Assembly: GCF_918797505.1 (NCBI RefSeq)
Contig: NC_092794.1
Location: forward strand, 64,145,345 to 64,209,344
Direction: 5' to 3'
DNA length: 64,000 nt
Origin: Bemisia tabaci
Lineage: Eukaryota; Arthropoda; Insecta; Hemiptera; Aleyrodidae
Notes under the pieces: model-generated
Database searches by the model: none
What the model was told of the DNA's origin: nothing
The model's input: only the letters and a program-made list of their open reading frames with translations
In this document: in pieces, positions 32,632 to 44,165 of the stretch
How positions within the stretch are numbered: position 1 is the first letter of the stretch
How the letters are laid out: each line of letters begins with the position of its first letter
Position numbers and translations under genes: made by a program

Positions 32632-33962
32632 CAAAATGGTTATTAATTGGAACACATTATTAGTAATCTTAATCTTGACTTTTTAAAATTTCAAAAATGA
32701 TAAACTCCTCAACTCGCACTGATGACAGCGCGAAGATACGAGTATTCGCGCTGAGAGAATGTCCGCGTTGCATCTTCCAAATTGAAGGCGCGAGGTGTGA
32801 ACTAGCAATGCTCCGCTCCACGCTGCCAATGAAACATTGCTTCAATTTCGGGAGAAAAGTTTTAAAGAGAGGCCAAAATAAGTCTCTCCTATCTTGGACT
32901 GTGATGATACTAGATTTTTTTCCCCCTTTTTTTCAATTGTCGTCTGAATAGTTTTTTAAGATGTATTTGTACACCTATATCTAAAGCTTGTATGTACTGG
33001 TCCCATAACTCCTTCAGAAGAGATAGTCAGGTCAATTTGACCCAGCATGAGATTTCTAGGGGTAGTTGTAAAAAAAAATTCCCTACGTGACACTCGATTT
33101 TTACTTTATTTCAAATTGATGTCCGATTCTTTTCTTACGATGTATTTACAGACCAACGTCTTATGCACCGGTCCCATTAAACCCACGGGGTATGTGTTTC
33201 TAGCAAGCCTTGGGTAGACCAAGCTTGGGCATCTGAGAGTTAACTAACAACGTTTAACCATCCTGCTTCTACTCAAGAAGTCAAGAGCATTGAGTTTTTC
33301 ATAAGTCATGGGCATTTTAGTACGTATTTTTCCAACAATGTGGAATTCTTTATTTATTAGAATGGATCTAATATCCTAAAGAGCATGGAAGGCAAGTAGG
33401 TGAAGAATAAATCATGTAAGGTAGACGGTTAAGGAGGGGGTTATTGAATTGAGGAAAGAACATTAATGAGCTTCATTTATGAACTCCTTAACTTAAGTCT
33501 CCAGTGAGTTTCTGTTTTTTTTTCTAATTATGCTCAAAAAATACGGAGATTTATAAAGATCACAATCTGTCCAGCATTCATTCAAGTTGAGTGACCTGCA
33601 TGCGTTAGTCATAGACTATTCAGCATTGATGTCATTCGAATTAAAACACCATTGTCTGCTTTCAAAAGAACATTGAAATTTTTTCTCACAACCCCAGACT
33701 GATTTATTGATCACAATAGTGTATAATCGAAAAAATCAATGCTTTCACCCAGAGGAAATGGACTGCTTCGATGCCGAGCCTTTGCCACGTTTTGCGAGGA
33801 AGGCGCACTTTAATATTGATACATTGAATGGTACAGTCACTAAATCATTCAGCCAAATTAGGCAAGTATGGACGCGCATAATTGGATACTATTTTTTTAG
33901 ATTAATATGACATCCATCCGCAAGGTCGTACCGTATCGAAGAAAATTGCATCTTGCGCAAGT

Positions 33963-36613
33963 TCACAATGGCACCGACTCCTTGCATATTTCAATGATTT
34001 TCTGAGTTCAACAGCATCAAATATGTAATGCTCTAGCTTGTTCGAATAAACATATCGACGTAAGACTCACAAACACGTATTCTGGCTTGCGACGTGCAGA
34101 CTTCCTGTAATACTTTTTTTTTTAATGGAAAAACTGCTTAACGTTAATTTTTAAAAATCTCCGTGATTTTTCTTCTCCGTGCTATGTGGGAAATTTTGAA
34201 AAAACTTCAAGAAATTGTGTTAATTTGCTCTTTCAAAAAAATATACTTGAAGCAGAGATTTTTAAAAACGACAAACGATATAAGTAGTTTATGAGGTTCA
34301 CCGTTGACATATACCTACTGTAAAAAAATCTCCTACCGTAAAACTCTCGTAATTACGGGCCACGTAGACTTACCGTACGCTCCGGGCTCACCGCAAGTTC
34401 CGCTTGCTCAAGCCTTAGCTTTTACTGCTCACAGCCGCTACACCGGAAACTTTCGACCAGTGAGCCCGGGACGGACAGTATTTCTACAGAGTGGAACTAT
34501 GGCTTTCAAAGCGGTGGTTTTTTTCAGGGTGAAGAATTTGTTTGCGGGACACTTTTTCAAGTATGTAGGATGAAGATACAGAATGTCTTCTTGTAAAATC
34601 TACGGTGAAACGCCCAAATAACGATCTCGTTTGCCATGTTTTAAAATCTCCGCTTCCAATTTATTTTTTTTAAAGGGAACAAATCAACGTCATTCCATCC
34701 AATTTTCACGGAATTTTCCTCGCATAGAGCAAAAATATCACGGAAATTTTCAAGAATTGACGTTGAATAGTTTTCCAAATAAAATATGTATTATGTCAGG
34801 AAGTCTGCAACGTCCAAAATCGAGATACGTGGCCTGAGAGTTTCACCATCGATATTCTCCTGAGACTCATTCATTGTAAAGACTTGAATGTCATCATTTC
34901 ATTGACTGTAGAGACTTGAATGCCATCATTTCATTCATTGTAAAGCTTGAATGTCATCATTTCATTCATTGTTGACACAGAGGTTAACAAAATGTATAAA
35001 AACAAAAGGAGGACTTCCTGAACTGGATTTTTAGCTTTATTTATTCAGTTTGAGGTTTGATTTTTTATAGCGGTAAGTGGTACTACATGCAAAATTATAA
35101 ATCAAGTGGAATCATTGTATTATTTGATAATATTGATAAGAGGTATAATATTAATATTTTGATGAAATCAATTACGAACGAACATTGCTTTTTTTAATTT
35201 TTAATTTCCGAATGATTTGGATGTATTATATTTTCTAAATTTATAATCATCACCAACTGGTCATCGGAAATTCATTTCAGTAAAGCAAATAAATACCATG
35301 GTCAGATAAGGTACAGTATTATCCATTTAGTTTTGATTTACAACAAGAAATGATGTCAAACTAAGAATGTAACTGGATTGATATCAATGTATTTTGGTTC
35401 TATTTAATTCGTACTTAAAATAATTTATTTCACATACATTCAAATATATGGCAACAAGAAAGTCTTTCTCTGAAAAATTGATTTTTTTCTCATTACCTTT
35501 CTAAAGTCTAAAAGGAGGTCGTATTTTCCTCTCATCGTAATGAGAGCTTTTACGATCTAAATTTCCACACCATACAATTACAATCAAAACTTGGAGGGTT
35601 CTTTTATACTCACTTACACTTATTTTTGATACGTGAGATCCATCGTTAGATTTTGATTAAATTCTTTAAAGCAACAGAAAAATTGCAATAAAAAAACATC
35701 TCGTAGTTTTTGATGACTCCTCCTGAAATCTATTTGTTCTTTTTCACATTTGAAATCCGTAGGGCGAGCCGAAACAAACATACTTAACAGATCGCGTAAA
35801 TTCACACCTTAAGTAGCGCAAAGCTATGTCGGCAGTATCTCTGACAAGAGGGGGTGCCGTTTGAGACTCCTTCTTCCATCACAGGATAAATGGGGTCACA
35901 AATTCTCTCCACAAGTATCATTGTAACATCTTTGGATGTGCTGGTAACAACTGTTCCATGAAAGTGACATCTGCAAAAATTGAGAGGAACTTAAAAGAAA
36001 GAGCCGAAAGCGTAGTTTTCTTAAAATTGTTGCGTGTTATATACTCTTTGCGAAGACGCCTCACACTGGGCCACTAGACTGAGTCTAAGCTAGAAGAAAA
36101 CGTCACATGTTCCCTGTTCAAAATATTTTGTAAAAACCGATTTGCACGACGGAAGTTTGTACATCAAATCCTGAACGAGGTATTAACAAGTGCTTTTGAC
36201 ACAGATCAAGTGGAAATTGGATTATACAAAAGTCGTCATTTGTATTTTTGCCATTTGACCAATGTCAATTCTGAACACTTGTATCCTGCTCAGGAGTTGA
36301 TTTTCAGACTTCTCGTCATGTGACTCGCTTTCCTCGTAAAATTTTGAAAAGTAAACACACATTTTACTACAAAATACTTTAATTCATATTTTGTCTAGAC
36401 GCCCATTAAGTGACTGAAGTATTGCTAGTCTATCAAAATTCGATCAATTATCGAAACTCAGGATTTTGTTCCGTGACTTTAGTATCTTCTGATTAATTAT
36501 GCGACGGCATCAGGCAAATTGTGCCTTAAGAAAGGCTCTTCTTCAAGCTGGCTAAAATAAATCATACCTACCAAACAAGCAAACAGCAGTTCTTACGTCC
36601 AGAGAGCCCGCAT
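33963..36613 (-). CDS. Conjectural Cys-rich protein, 3 exons, 72 aa
   Basis: The core exon (35970-35808) lies between TTTTTGCAG and AAG|GTGTGA and encodes 54 codons without a stop: CHFHGTVVTSTSKDV, MILVERICDPIYPVMEEGV, SNGTPSCQRYCRHSF. Downstream, CTCAG|AAAATC opens a 13-codon exon (34001-33963) reading KIIEICKESVPL and then TGA, in the right phase. Upstream, ATG CGG GCT CTC TGG AC|GTAAGA (36613-36597) has the phase needed and gives MRALWT. The core exon is the credible part; the two end exons rest on phase alone. Five Cys suggest an extracellular product, but no signal peptide is seen, so the true first exon may lie elsewhere. The family is not recognised. Confidence 0.35.
34869..34975 (+). 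repeat. Three imperfect tandem units, about 38 bp
   Basis: The unit is TTGTAAAGACTTGAATGTCA followed by TCATTTCATT, with small indels between copies. Confidence 0.8.
35000..35800. other. AT-rich stretch, intronic if the conjectural gene is real
   Basis: No palindrome, shared repeat or coding signal was seen. Confidence 0.35.
36050..36350. repeat. Relic of the foldback family seen at 7925-8170
   Basis: GCGAAGACGCCTCACACTGG, GACTGAGTCTAAGCTAGAAG and TCGTAAAATTTTG recall 7930-8080 and 54775-55570. One degenerate arm only. Confidence 0.45.
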
Positions 36614-36797
36614 TACACACCCTCCACTCTTATTTCCAAAAATCCTAAATCCGGCTCAAAACCAAGTATTCCTCATTCTCGTGTGTGTCGGGTGGGGGTG
36701 GCTCTGTCTGCCCTTGTCTCACACATACAGGCAAAAGTTACCGTAATTTGGTTTTCACCCCGCTTTCGAAGCAAAACGAATTCAGCTTTGCCGTTCG

Positions 36798-37198
36798 ATG
36801 GGTCAGTTTCGCTGGTCTCAAAATCGTGTTTTAATCATTGATTCCCGTAGATTAGCTAAGAATATACTGAGATCCGTCCAAGCAGAAACTTTCTAGGTTC
36901 AATATTAACCGAGATATCGCGCTTTGAAAAATGCTGTTAATGACATCATCCACCGCGGTAATGACACCCTTGGTTTCTTCAGTCTGCGGGAGACATACAC
37001 TTGCCCACGTGAGATTTGGATAAAAGCAAGGTGGAAGAAACCAAGGCTGTCACTACGCGGTGGATGACGTCATAAACCAAATGTTTCAAAGCGCGATATC
37101 TCGCTTAATTTTAAACGTAGAAAGTTGCTGTTTGGACAGATCTTCCTATTTTTAGCCTAGGCATTAAAATACAATTATTCGACCAGCGCAATTTGATC
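36798..37198. repeat. Palindromic MITE, TGGGTCAGTT family, copy A
   Basis: The left arm CCACCGCGGTAATGACACCC pairs with TGTCACTACGCGGTGGATG, and the outer arms GAGATATCGCGCTTTGAAA and TTTCAAAGCGCGATATCTC also pair. Copy B is at 42706-43423. Confidence 0.8.
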
Positions 37199-37201
37199 GG
37201 A

Positions 37202-37434
37202 ACGTGCGAAAACCGCTAATGTCCATTTTCCCAGTCTTCAGTTTTTTTGAGATGATAATACTTTTTAGAGTTGTGTGCAATCACAAAAGTGGTGTTATAA
37301 TACTCGTCTTCTGGTTACTTCAATCCCAAAACGAGTCCTTTCATCACTTCAATGGTTGTATCGACTCTTTAAAAGTATTATCAACTTACAAAATCTGAAG
37401 ACTGGAAAAATGGACTTTAGCGGTTTTCGCACGT
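37202..37434. repeat. Palindromic MITE abutting copy A
   Basis: ACGTGCGAAAACCGCTAATG at the left pairs with CTTTAGCGGTTTTCGCACGT at the right, and CCAGTCTTCAG with CTGAAGACTGG. It appears to be inserted in or beside the end of the preceding element. Confidence 0.85.
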
Positions 37435-37482
37435 CCTGATGCAATTGACATGTTTATCTGTCTCTGGTTTTAAAGGAAAATA

Positions 37483-38231
37483 CACGGAGGAAAAAGTGTC
37501 AGGGGTTATCCCCCAAAATTGTTCTACTACCCAAAGTTGGATGAAATGGACATTTCCAATTAATTTTGGTAGCACCGCAACTCAAGTTGGGGTAGTACCG
37601 CAACATTTGGGTTAGTTACTAATTTATCGAGATACTACCACGATTAATCGGGGTATTACCACAATGGAGATGTTGCATGTGTGAGGGATTTGCGATTTGA
37701 CCGCTGATTCTTATGTAAAAGTTCGCGAGAAACACGATGGTGCTACTGGTTTTCTCTGAAATCAACTCCCAAACTAAAAAAAAGCTCTTAAGTTAAGGTC
37801 AAAACGGAGGGGATATCCCACCCTACCCTGAGAGTTCACCTCTACATCAAAACAAACTCTCCATGCAAAGACAGGGAGCAAATACATTAGCAGTGATGCC
37901 GTGTTTTCAGTTTTGGAGTCCCCAAATAAAGTGGCAACCCTGCCAATGTATTTGCTCCCTATCTTTGCATGGAGAGTTTGTCTTGATGTAGAGGTGGACT
38001 CTCGGGGTAGGGTGGGATATCCCCTCCATGTTGGCCTCACTTTGAGAGCTTTTTTTGAGCTTGGGAGTTGATTTCAGAGAAAACCAGTGGCACCATCGTG
38101 TTCCTCGCGAACTTTTACATAAGAATCAATGGTCAAATCGCAAATCCCTCACACATGCAACATCTCCATTAAGTGGGAATGGCCATATCATCCAACAATT
38201 GGGACTTAACCCCCACCTCTTTTTTTCCGTG
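37483..38231. mobile_element. TA-flanked element CACGGAGGAAAAA, interrupted
   Basis: The ends CACGGAGGAAAAAG and CTTTTTTTCCGTG are flanked by TA. The interior carries GGTAGTACCGCAACATTTGG-like inverted pieces. A second palindrome (37663-38170) has inserted in it. Confidence 0.7.
37663..38170. mobile_element. Long-arm palindrome AATGGAGATGTTGCA, copy 1
   Basis: The ends AATGGAGATGTTGCA and TGCAACATCTCCATT are followed by about 230 bp of paired arm on each side (including GGGATATCCCACCCTACC and its partner). The short centre reads GTGTTTTCAGTTTTGGAGTC. The second copy is at 49626-50135. No ORF of substance. Confidence 0.88.
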
Positions 38232-38271
38232 TACAGGACGGATTTCATGAACTCACCAACACGATTTCACA

Positions 38272-38697
38272 TCAGTAGCGGAAAGTGGACCTCCTCCGCC
38301 TCTTATTAACCAAGCCGGCATCCTTGAGGAGCATGTAAATCTTATGCCTGGGGATCTTCTCAGCCTCCCGGTCGACGACGTGTTGCTCGCCGGGGGTGAA
38401 CCAGCTGTTCTTGGCGAGGGCCTCGGCCACGCGAGGGTTCTTGTAGAACGGGTTGCGGAGCTCCGAGGGCAGGAGCGCCTCGTTCTCCGAGTTGACGAGC
38501 ACCGCGCGGTGGGCGTAGCGCCGGTTGCCTATCTCAACAGGCGCTGCGAAGTTGTTGCGCGGGAACACCGCGGCCGGCACTTGCTGCTGCACCGGTGGCG
38601 GCGGCTGGATCGCGAACGAGAGACCGCCCTGCCCGACGCCTAGCTGCGCCGAGACGCAACCAGCAATGCTCAGCAGTAGCACCAGGAGTGGAGCCAT
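38272..38697 (-). CDS. Secreted 141-aa protein with polybasic C-terminus
   Basis: The start chosen is the Met beginning MAPLLVLLLSIAGCVSA, a clean signal peptide. It follows acceptor TTTTCCAG|AAGTAATG, so an upstream 5' UTR exon is expected. The mature protein has a Pro/Gln-rich stretch (IQPPPPVQQQVPAA, 30-43), then a compact region RRYAHRAVLVNSENEALLPS, RNPFYKNPRVAEALAKNSW, PRHKIYMLLKDAGL, and ends NKRRRRSTFRY. No Cys remains after signal removal. The exon is far richer in GC than its surroundings. RRRR near the end could be a furin-type cleavage site releasing a five-residue tail; that tail lacks an amidation glycine, so a neuropeptide is not supported. Codon use and composition argue for a real, probably conserved insect gene; I cannot name it. 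Confidence 0.78.
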   Translation of the reverse strand: MAPLLVLLLSIAGCVSAQLGVGQGGLSFAIQPPPPVQQQVPAAVFPRNNFAAPVEIGNRRYAHRAVLVNSENEALLPSELRNPFYKNPRVAEALAKNSWFTPGEQHVVDREAEKIPRHKIYMLLKDAGLVNKRRRRSTFRY

Positions 38698-38702
38698 TAC
38701 TT

Positions 38703-39229
38703 CTGGAAAATAGAGAAATGGTTGGATCATTCGTTAGAGGAGAAAAATAACTCAAAGATGATTAAAACTTTAGGATACCGGTGATTTAAAATTCTATTTT
38801 GCCCTTTGCGTAAAATAAAATGAATTAAATAATTAATAATTTATTTTAACGATGACAACTATATTGTCCCATTTGTTCCTTCCTGCTGATTTGCAAAAAG
38901 TTATACATGGTTAATCTCGAAGAGAAGGAAAGCGATAATTATTTAATCCTATTTATTTTTTCGCAGGATGCATACTTCGACTTCCTTTAACTCGGTCTCG
39001 TTGAAAAGTGTGCATATATCTTAAGGGATCGATACACGAACATTAATGATGAGACCCCCAAGAGAGAAACAGGACACATGAGCAACCGTAGTGGATCGCA
39101 CATCATTCAATGTGGTTTTGAAAGGGCAATGTATCAGTTAATATCGGACGCAGTAAATTGCTCTTTGAAAAATTCATATCAAGAACTCTTTTAAATCCTG
39201 TTTTCCTCGTCCCAAAACCACACACATCA
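38703..39229. other. Upstream of the 141-aa secreted gene
   Basis: Should contain its 5' UTR exon and promoter. No clear TATA box or donor site stands out and no repeat was recognised. Confidence 0.35.
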
Positions 39230-39663
39230 CAGGGGCGGACTGGAAGTCGAAAAGTTAGGGGGCGACCTAGATTTTGGGGGCCCCTCCTGTCGTTCGGGGG
39301 CCCCTCTAAGGAGATCCGGGGGCCCTCCCCCGGAAAATGTGGAAAATTACACACTTTTTAAACGCAATTTTATGCATTATTGGAGTCAAATTCTACAGTA
39401 TTTGAACTTCAAAATAACCCATTCTCAGGATTCTTCGGGGGCCCCTTCATCACAAAAGCTTTAGACGACCTCTCGTGTCACTTAGAGAAAAATTTTCAAG
39501 GATTTTGGGACCTTTTAGTGACTGAATAGGATAAAAAAATTACAACATTACAGGGGTAAAACCATAACTCGAAAAAAATTCGTCGCGGGGGCCCCTTCGG
39601 GACCTCCGTGGCAAATTGTTAGGAGGCGATCGCCTCCCCGCCCCCATGGCCAGTCCGCCCCTG
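39230..39663 (-). mobile_element. CAGGGGCGGACTGG MITE, copy 1
   Basis: The ends CAGGGGCGGACTGG and CCAGTCCGCCCCTG are exact inverted repeats. The interior alternates GGGGGCCCC blocks with AT-rich sequence. Left flank ACACATCA and right flank ACATCAAG share ACATCA, a partial duplication. It is inverted relative to 53072-53512. Confidence 0.88.
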
Positions 39664-40369
39664 ACATCAAGATAATACTTTCCACGGAGAAACGGCTTCA
39701 GTTTACAAGAGATATTAAATGTGTCGGTCCAAGTGACCGAAGTTTTTGGTCATAGGAATCGAGCTTCGACTCAGGTAACCAAAGTTCTCGTTATACCCAC
39801 ATGCCACACTGTAAGATCTGTATAATTTATAAAAGTCCTGGATATCTAGACAGAAGTTTGGCAGCAAGCTTTGGTCACCAGCACTAAAAATCTCGATTAC
39901 TTAGTCCGAGAGCTTTGAGGCTCCTACCTCAAGGAACCTATTTAGGATCACAGTACAAACGTAGTTAGTGCTGTGCACAGGGCACTCTGCTCACTGGGCT
40001 CCTAAACTTTATTTGTTTCGGCTACAGGAAGTTCTGTTATCAGGAAACTTCAAGTTAAGTTCACAAACCACCTCGCGGCCCAACACCCCCCCCCCAGACG
40101 CCAGGCCTCAAACGGATCACCCTATACAGTAAGCTAAGGACAGAGTACTTAATGCTCACTACCGAAGTTCTATTCTCACGACAGAAACATTCTGTAAACA
40201 ATAAACATAGTAAAAAAAAAGTTTTGGGGCCTTATGCACATAGTGTTCTGTTATCAGCACCAAATATTTTTTTGTGCGGCGTGGACGATTTTTCGGTTCG
40301 TTCGGTATCGGGTCGTGCTTGGGGAACTTGGGATAATTTCCCTCTAATCGTACCTGGGATGAAGCTTCC

Positions 40370-40690
40370 TGGAGGCGCGCGAGGGGCGGGGGTGGGGGGG
40401 GGCGCCGGGTCGGACACGGAATCACTGGGGCGTGGGGCGTCGGGTCCGGGTCCACTGGACACCACGCTGAACGTCACGTTAACTGGGCAAGATCCGTCGG
40501 AGATGGAAATTGAGCAACTACTGATTGTGAGAGGACTCCGGGTCGCGCGTCGTCGGCCCCGCGCCGCGCCCGGGCGCCCGGTGAAGGCGGGAATAGCTAC
40601 CCGCTGCCCTCGACGGACGCGGCCCGGCCGCGGAATCCCCGCGCGCCAAGGCTCCCGCTCCCCAAGTTGCCAAATCACCCGAATACCCAC
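40370..40690. other. GC-rich island of unknown nature
   Basis: A sharp rise in GC and CpG within AT-rich DNA. Both strands stay open over the island (for example VNVTFSVVSSGPGP on minus; TLNVTLTGQDPSEME on plus). A GTACGA donor is possible on the minus strand at the left edge. No family motif is seen. It may be an exon, a CpG-rich regulatory island, or a GC-rich transposon part. Confidence 0.3.
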
Positions 40691-40732
40691 TCAAAATCCC
40701 ATCAAAATGGAGCTCTTCAATTTTGAGTACCT

Positions 40733-41165
40733 ATATACTGAAGAGTATTGCCATCTCAATCCCTTTCACTACAGAATAAGTGTGCCGCTCTCTGATTGGA
40801 CGGCTATCATGGAGCCCCAAAGTTTAACCAATGTAAACAAACCCCAGCCCCTCCGTTCCTAGTTTGGCCCAATGTAAACAAACAAGATGGCGACAAAGTT
40901 TTACAAAGCTAGACGTGATTTTGGATGCGATAGAATTTTTTCTATGATCAACACCTGAATTGAGTTCGGATCGACCTTTAATGGATATTTTTGCCGAAAA
41001 TTAACCTTTGAGTGTGATTATCATTCATTTCTTAGCCGATAATACGTATTCCGCTGAGTCGGGTTTGATTACATTGGTCTAACTTTGGAGCTCCATGATA
41101 ACCTAAAACTGATGAACCAATCAGAGAGCGGCATAGAAATGACAATTCTCTCCCGTATACAACTA
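40733..41165. repeat. Inverted-repeat element around 40950
   Basis: CCGCTCTCTGATTGG..ATCATGGAGC..AAGTTTAACCAATGTAA on the left pairs with TTACATTGGTCTAACTTTGGAGC..ATGATA..CCAATCAGAGAGCGGC on the right. Confidence 0.7.
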
Positions 41166-41214
41166 CTCTATTCAATTCAGGGTTGGATTTGTCTAGAGGA
41201 CCTATGCCGCCGAG

Positions 41215-41450
41215 CTAAAGGAAGAACGCCGTATGAGCTCTCAGACGTTGCCACATTTCCTTCAATAAATACCTAATTCACTGAGAAAATTTTGAATATT
41301 CTCCTTCAATTTTTTCAGAAAATGTTGTCCAAAATTTTATCCAAAACGTCTGAAATTTTAAGGGAAAAAAGGCATAATTTTCCTCAAAAATACGTGTTTA
41401 ATCCGGGCAATTTGGCAACTCTCGAATGTTCATACGGCGTTCTTCCTTAG
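41215..41450. repeat. MITE with CTAAAGGAAGAACGCCGTATGA ends
   Basis: The left end pairs with TCATACGGCGTTCTTCCTTAG at 41430-41450. Related single ends (CATACGACGTTCTTCCTTA) occur near 49385, 49545, 50250, 57405 and 58600, so the family is dispersed in this window. Confidence 0.7.
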
Positions 41451-41841
41451 CACGCAGTATGTAGGGAGAGCACGGACATGTCGAAATATGGAGCTCTTAG
41501 GGCCCTAAAGAGGGGCCAACCTAGCTTCTAACACAAAAAAAATGTCTGGATCATGATTTCCAATTTTCGGATTCCACTATCAAACAAAGATGGCCAAGAA
41601 TGTTCATAAATAAGCGCATTCATCCGCAAAAATGAGTAAGTTTATGCAAAAACTAGGGCAAATTCGTGCTTTACGAACGACTGGTCGTAACACTGGATCA
41701 CAATCGAACACAATGGTTGGATGATCTGAATTCCGGGTCACCAAACATGTTGATGTTAGTATTTCTCCAAAAATCTTGTTATTTCTCCGCTTGAATGATC
41801 CCTCATACCTCGTGCAATTGTCCCGACCCCAAGCCATGCGC

Positions 41842-42277
41842 TAGAGTCCCTTTATACCCAGAGTTAAGACAACTCGATTATCAGCTGACTGGCAGCCGGC
41901 CTTGGCTGGCCATGGAAGCCGAAACGAGTGCACCCAAACGAACGATATTGAGGGATAAGGATCAGGAATCCTGCGATGTCTGTCACACAAAAACAACAAC
42001 ATCAACAAAGTGATCAATTAAAAAGAAAATGAGATTGATTTGTGAATAATTTCTTAATCTATTTTCATTTTGGACCGATGGAAATAACAATTTACTCTTG
42101 ATAAACCACGATTAGGTAATATTTTCATTATTCTTGTTCACATTCGAGGTACCGCCATCTTGGTGCACTCGTTTCGGCCTCCATGAGCGAGAACCAATCA
42201 GAATTGGATTTTTTTTTAGGCCACTTTCAGCCCAACCAAAAGTGAGTTGTCTTCACTCTGGGTATAAAGGGACTCTA
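41842..42277. mobile_element. TAGAGTCCCTTTATAC element with 8-bp TSD, copy 1
   Basis: The ends TAGAGTCCCTTTATACCC and GGGTATAAAGGGACTCTA are inverted and flanked by CCATGCGC (41834-41841 and 42278-42285). The 8-bp duplication suggests the hAT superfamily. No ORF of substance. The second copy is at 44613-44927. Confidence 0.92.
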
Positions 42278-42534
42278 CCATGCGCCACCTTGCTCAAATG
42301 TCCTGCTTCCATGATCGAGGATGGAAACAATGAAGCGATTAACGGGGCGACGGTTGAAGCGACGACATGTCGGATCCAAGCTCAAGGAACTCTGGGGGTC
42401 GCCGCGATGGTGACAATGGTGACATAGCATACCGACGCCGACGACGCCGACGCTGGTCCGACCGGAATCAGGATGAAGAGCAAGAATCACGGGCGGCGTG
42501 TGTAACAATTATAACACTGATCATGACAATGAAA

Positions 42535-42655
42535 CGCGCGGAAACTCGCTCACACGCCCGCCCGCCCGCCCGCACGCGTCACCGCGCTTGTCACCCCCCC
42601 CTCCCCCCAGCACTGTCACGTACGACGCCCCACGCCAGGCGCCAGCGGTTTTTTT
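42535..42655 (+). repeat. C/G-rich simple sequence
   Basis: GCCCGCCCGCCCGCCCGCAC is followed by C runs and then a T9 tract. Low complexity with no coding sense. Confidence 0.7.
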
Positions 42656-42705
42656 TTTACCTTGTCAATTTTTCTTCGACGTCCTGTTAAAAATCTAAGA
42701 GTGCA

Positions 42706-43423
42706 ATGGGTCAGTTGCAATGGTCACAGAATTGTGTCTTGGTGATTGATACGTGGATTGCATTTTGCAAAAAGGAACCACTAGCATTGCAATGATGCTA
42801 AGATTGTGCAACTTCATCCTTTGCAATGAAATTGCGGAAATCGTGAAAAACTATGAAATTTAGATGGTGATTTTTGTCTTAAATTCACAGTTTTTAGCGA
42901 GTAAAATAGAAACTATTAATGGATAATCGGGTTTTTCCTCAAAGACAAAAGAAGTTTTCTTAAGAATGTTGTTAAGAATCTTAGTATCATTGCAATGCTA
43001 GTAGTTCCTTTTTGCAAAATGCAATCCAATGCTTAAATTAGCTTAAAATAATACGATCTGTTCACACAACAACTTTCTCCGTTCAATATTAGCTAAGGTA
43101 TCGCCCTTTGAAAAGTCGGGTTTTTGACGTTATCCACCGCGGTAGTGACACCCTTGGTTTCGTCCACCTTGCTTTCATCAGTCGGTGTGACGCACATTTA
43201 CGCTGGTTATTCAACGTGAAACTCGGATGAAAGCAAGGTGGAAGAAACCAATAGTGTTACTGCCGCGGTGGATGACGTCAAAAACCCGACTTTTCAAAGG
43301 GCATAATAATTGGGTCAATGTTGAACGTAGGAAGTTGCTGTTTGGACGGATCTTATTATTTTTATCTAATCCACAACAATCAAGCATCAAAACACGATTC
43401 TGTGACCAGCGCAACTGACCCAT
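42706..43423. repeat. Palindromic MITE, TGGGTCAGTT family, copy B, interrupted
   Basis: ATGGGTCAGTTGC at the left pairs with GCAACTGACCCAT at the right, and the inner arms ATCCACCGCGG and CCGCGGTGGAT match copy A. A further palindrome occupies 42755-43027. Confidence 0.85.
42755..43027. mobile_element. Palindrome nested in copy B
   Basis: GGATTGCATTTTGCAAAAAG at the left pairs with CTTTTTGCAAAATGCAATCC at the right, followed inward by CACTAGCATTGCAATGAT and its partner. It is absent from copy A, which shows that it inserted later. Confidence 0.85.
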
Positions 43424-44165
43424 TTAGAAAGCATTTCACCAAGAATTTGCAGGCTACAAGAGGGCACGAAGTATGGCCGATGAATCAGCGAACCCGGGAG
43501 GTTTTAGAGAAAACAGATGTAAATTTTCTGGCATGGATCATCTGGTATTGCAGGAAGAAATCACGTCCGGAATGGAGTGATGTGAAAGATCATAGATGCC
43601 AATCATATCATCGTCTGAAGTTCGTCTTCAATTTTTCCGTATAGGCAAGAAACATACCGGGGAGCGCGAATAGTTATCTATTCGAAAAACGCATATTGAT
43701 ATCGCCTCATGAAGTTTGACAAACCAATGTAATGAGAGGACGAATCTGTCTTTTTATCCTCAACGCTGCCGCAAACTTCATGACAATATTGCCTCAATGT
43801 TGAAAAGTAAGCCCTCGGCAATAGTCACGTTCACATGTGTGTAAAATATAAGACTGAGATGTGTCAATACAATCTCAACATAGAGGTAAAATTTAAAGAT
43901 GTGTGGAAAAATGAATCACTTTACCAATGAAAGTCTAAATTCTTGTACAGAATTTTTAGATGAAATGTTTCGGAAAAGTCCAAAAAAGTGAACAATATCG
44001 ACAAAACGGCCCTAAAGTCTTTTTCAAGGGTAACGATCTTAATTTTAATCCAAAAAATGATACTTTACGAAAAAAAAATATTTCAGATCAACTTTTTATG
44101 TTTAAAAAAAATACAGAATATTTGCAGAGTTTAAGATTAAAGAAGCGATTTCATAAAAAAATTGG

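Noticed and set aside
33695..33868. Possible plus-strand exon reading EEMDCFDAEPLPRFARKA and TLNGTVTKSFSQIRQ with CCCAG acceptor and CAA|GTATGG donor
   Set aside because: No partner exon in phase was found and no family motif is present; splice-like ends occur often by chance.
40152..40862. 236-codon plus-strand ORF
   Set aside because: Its length comes from the GC-rich island, where stops are rare; it has no domain and its ends run into repeats. Kept only as an island.
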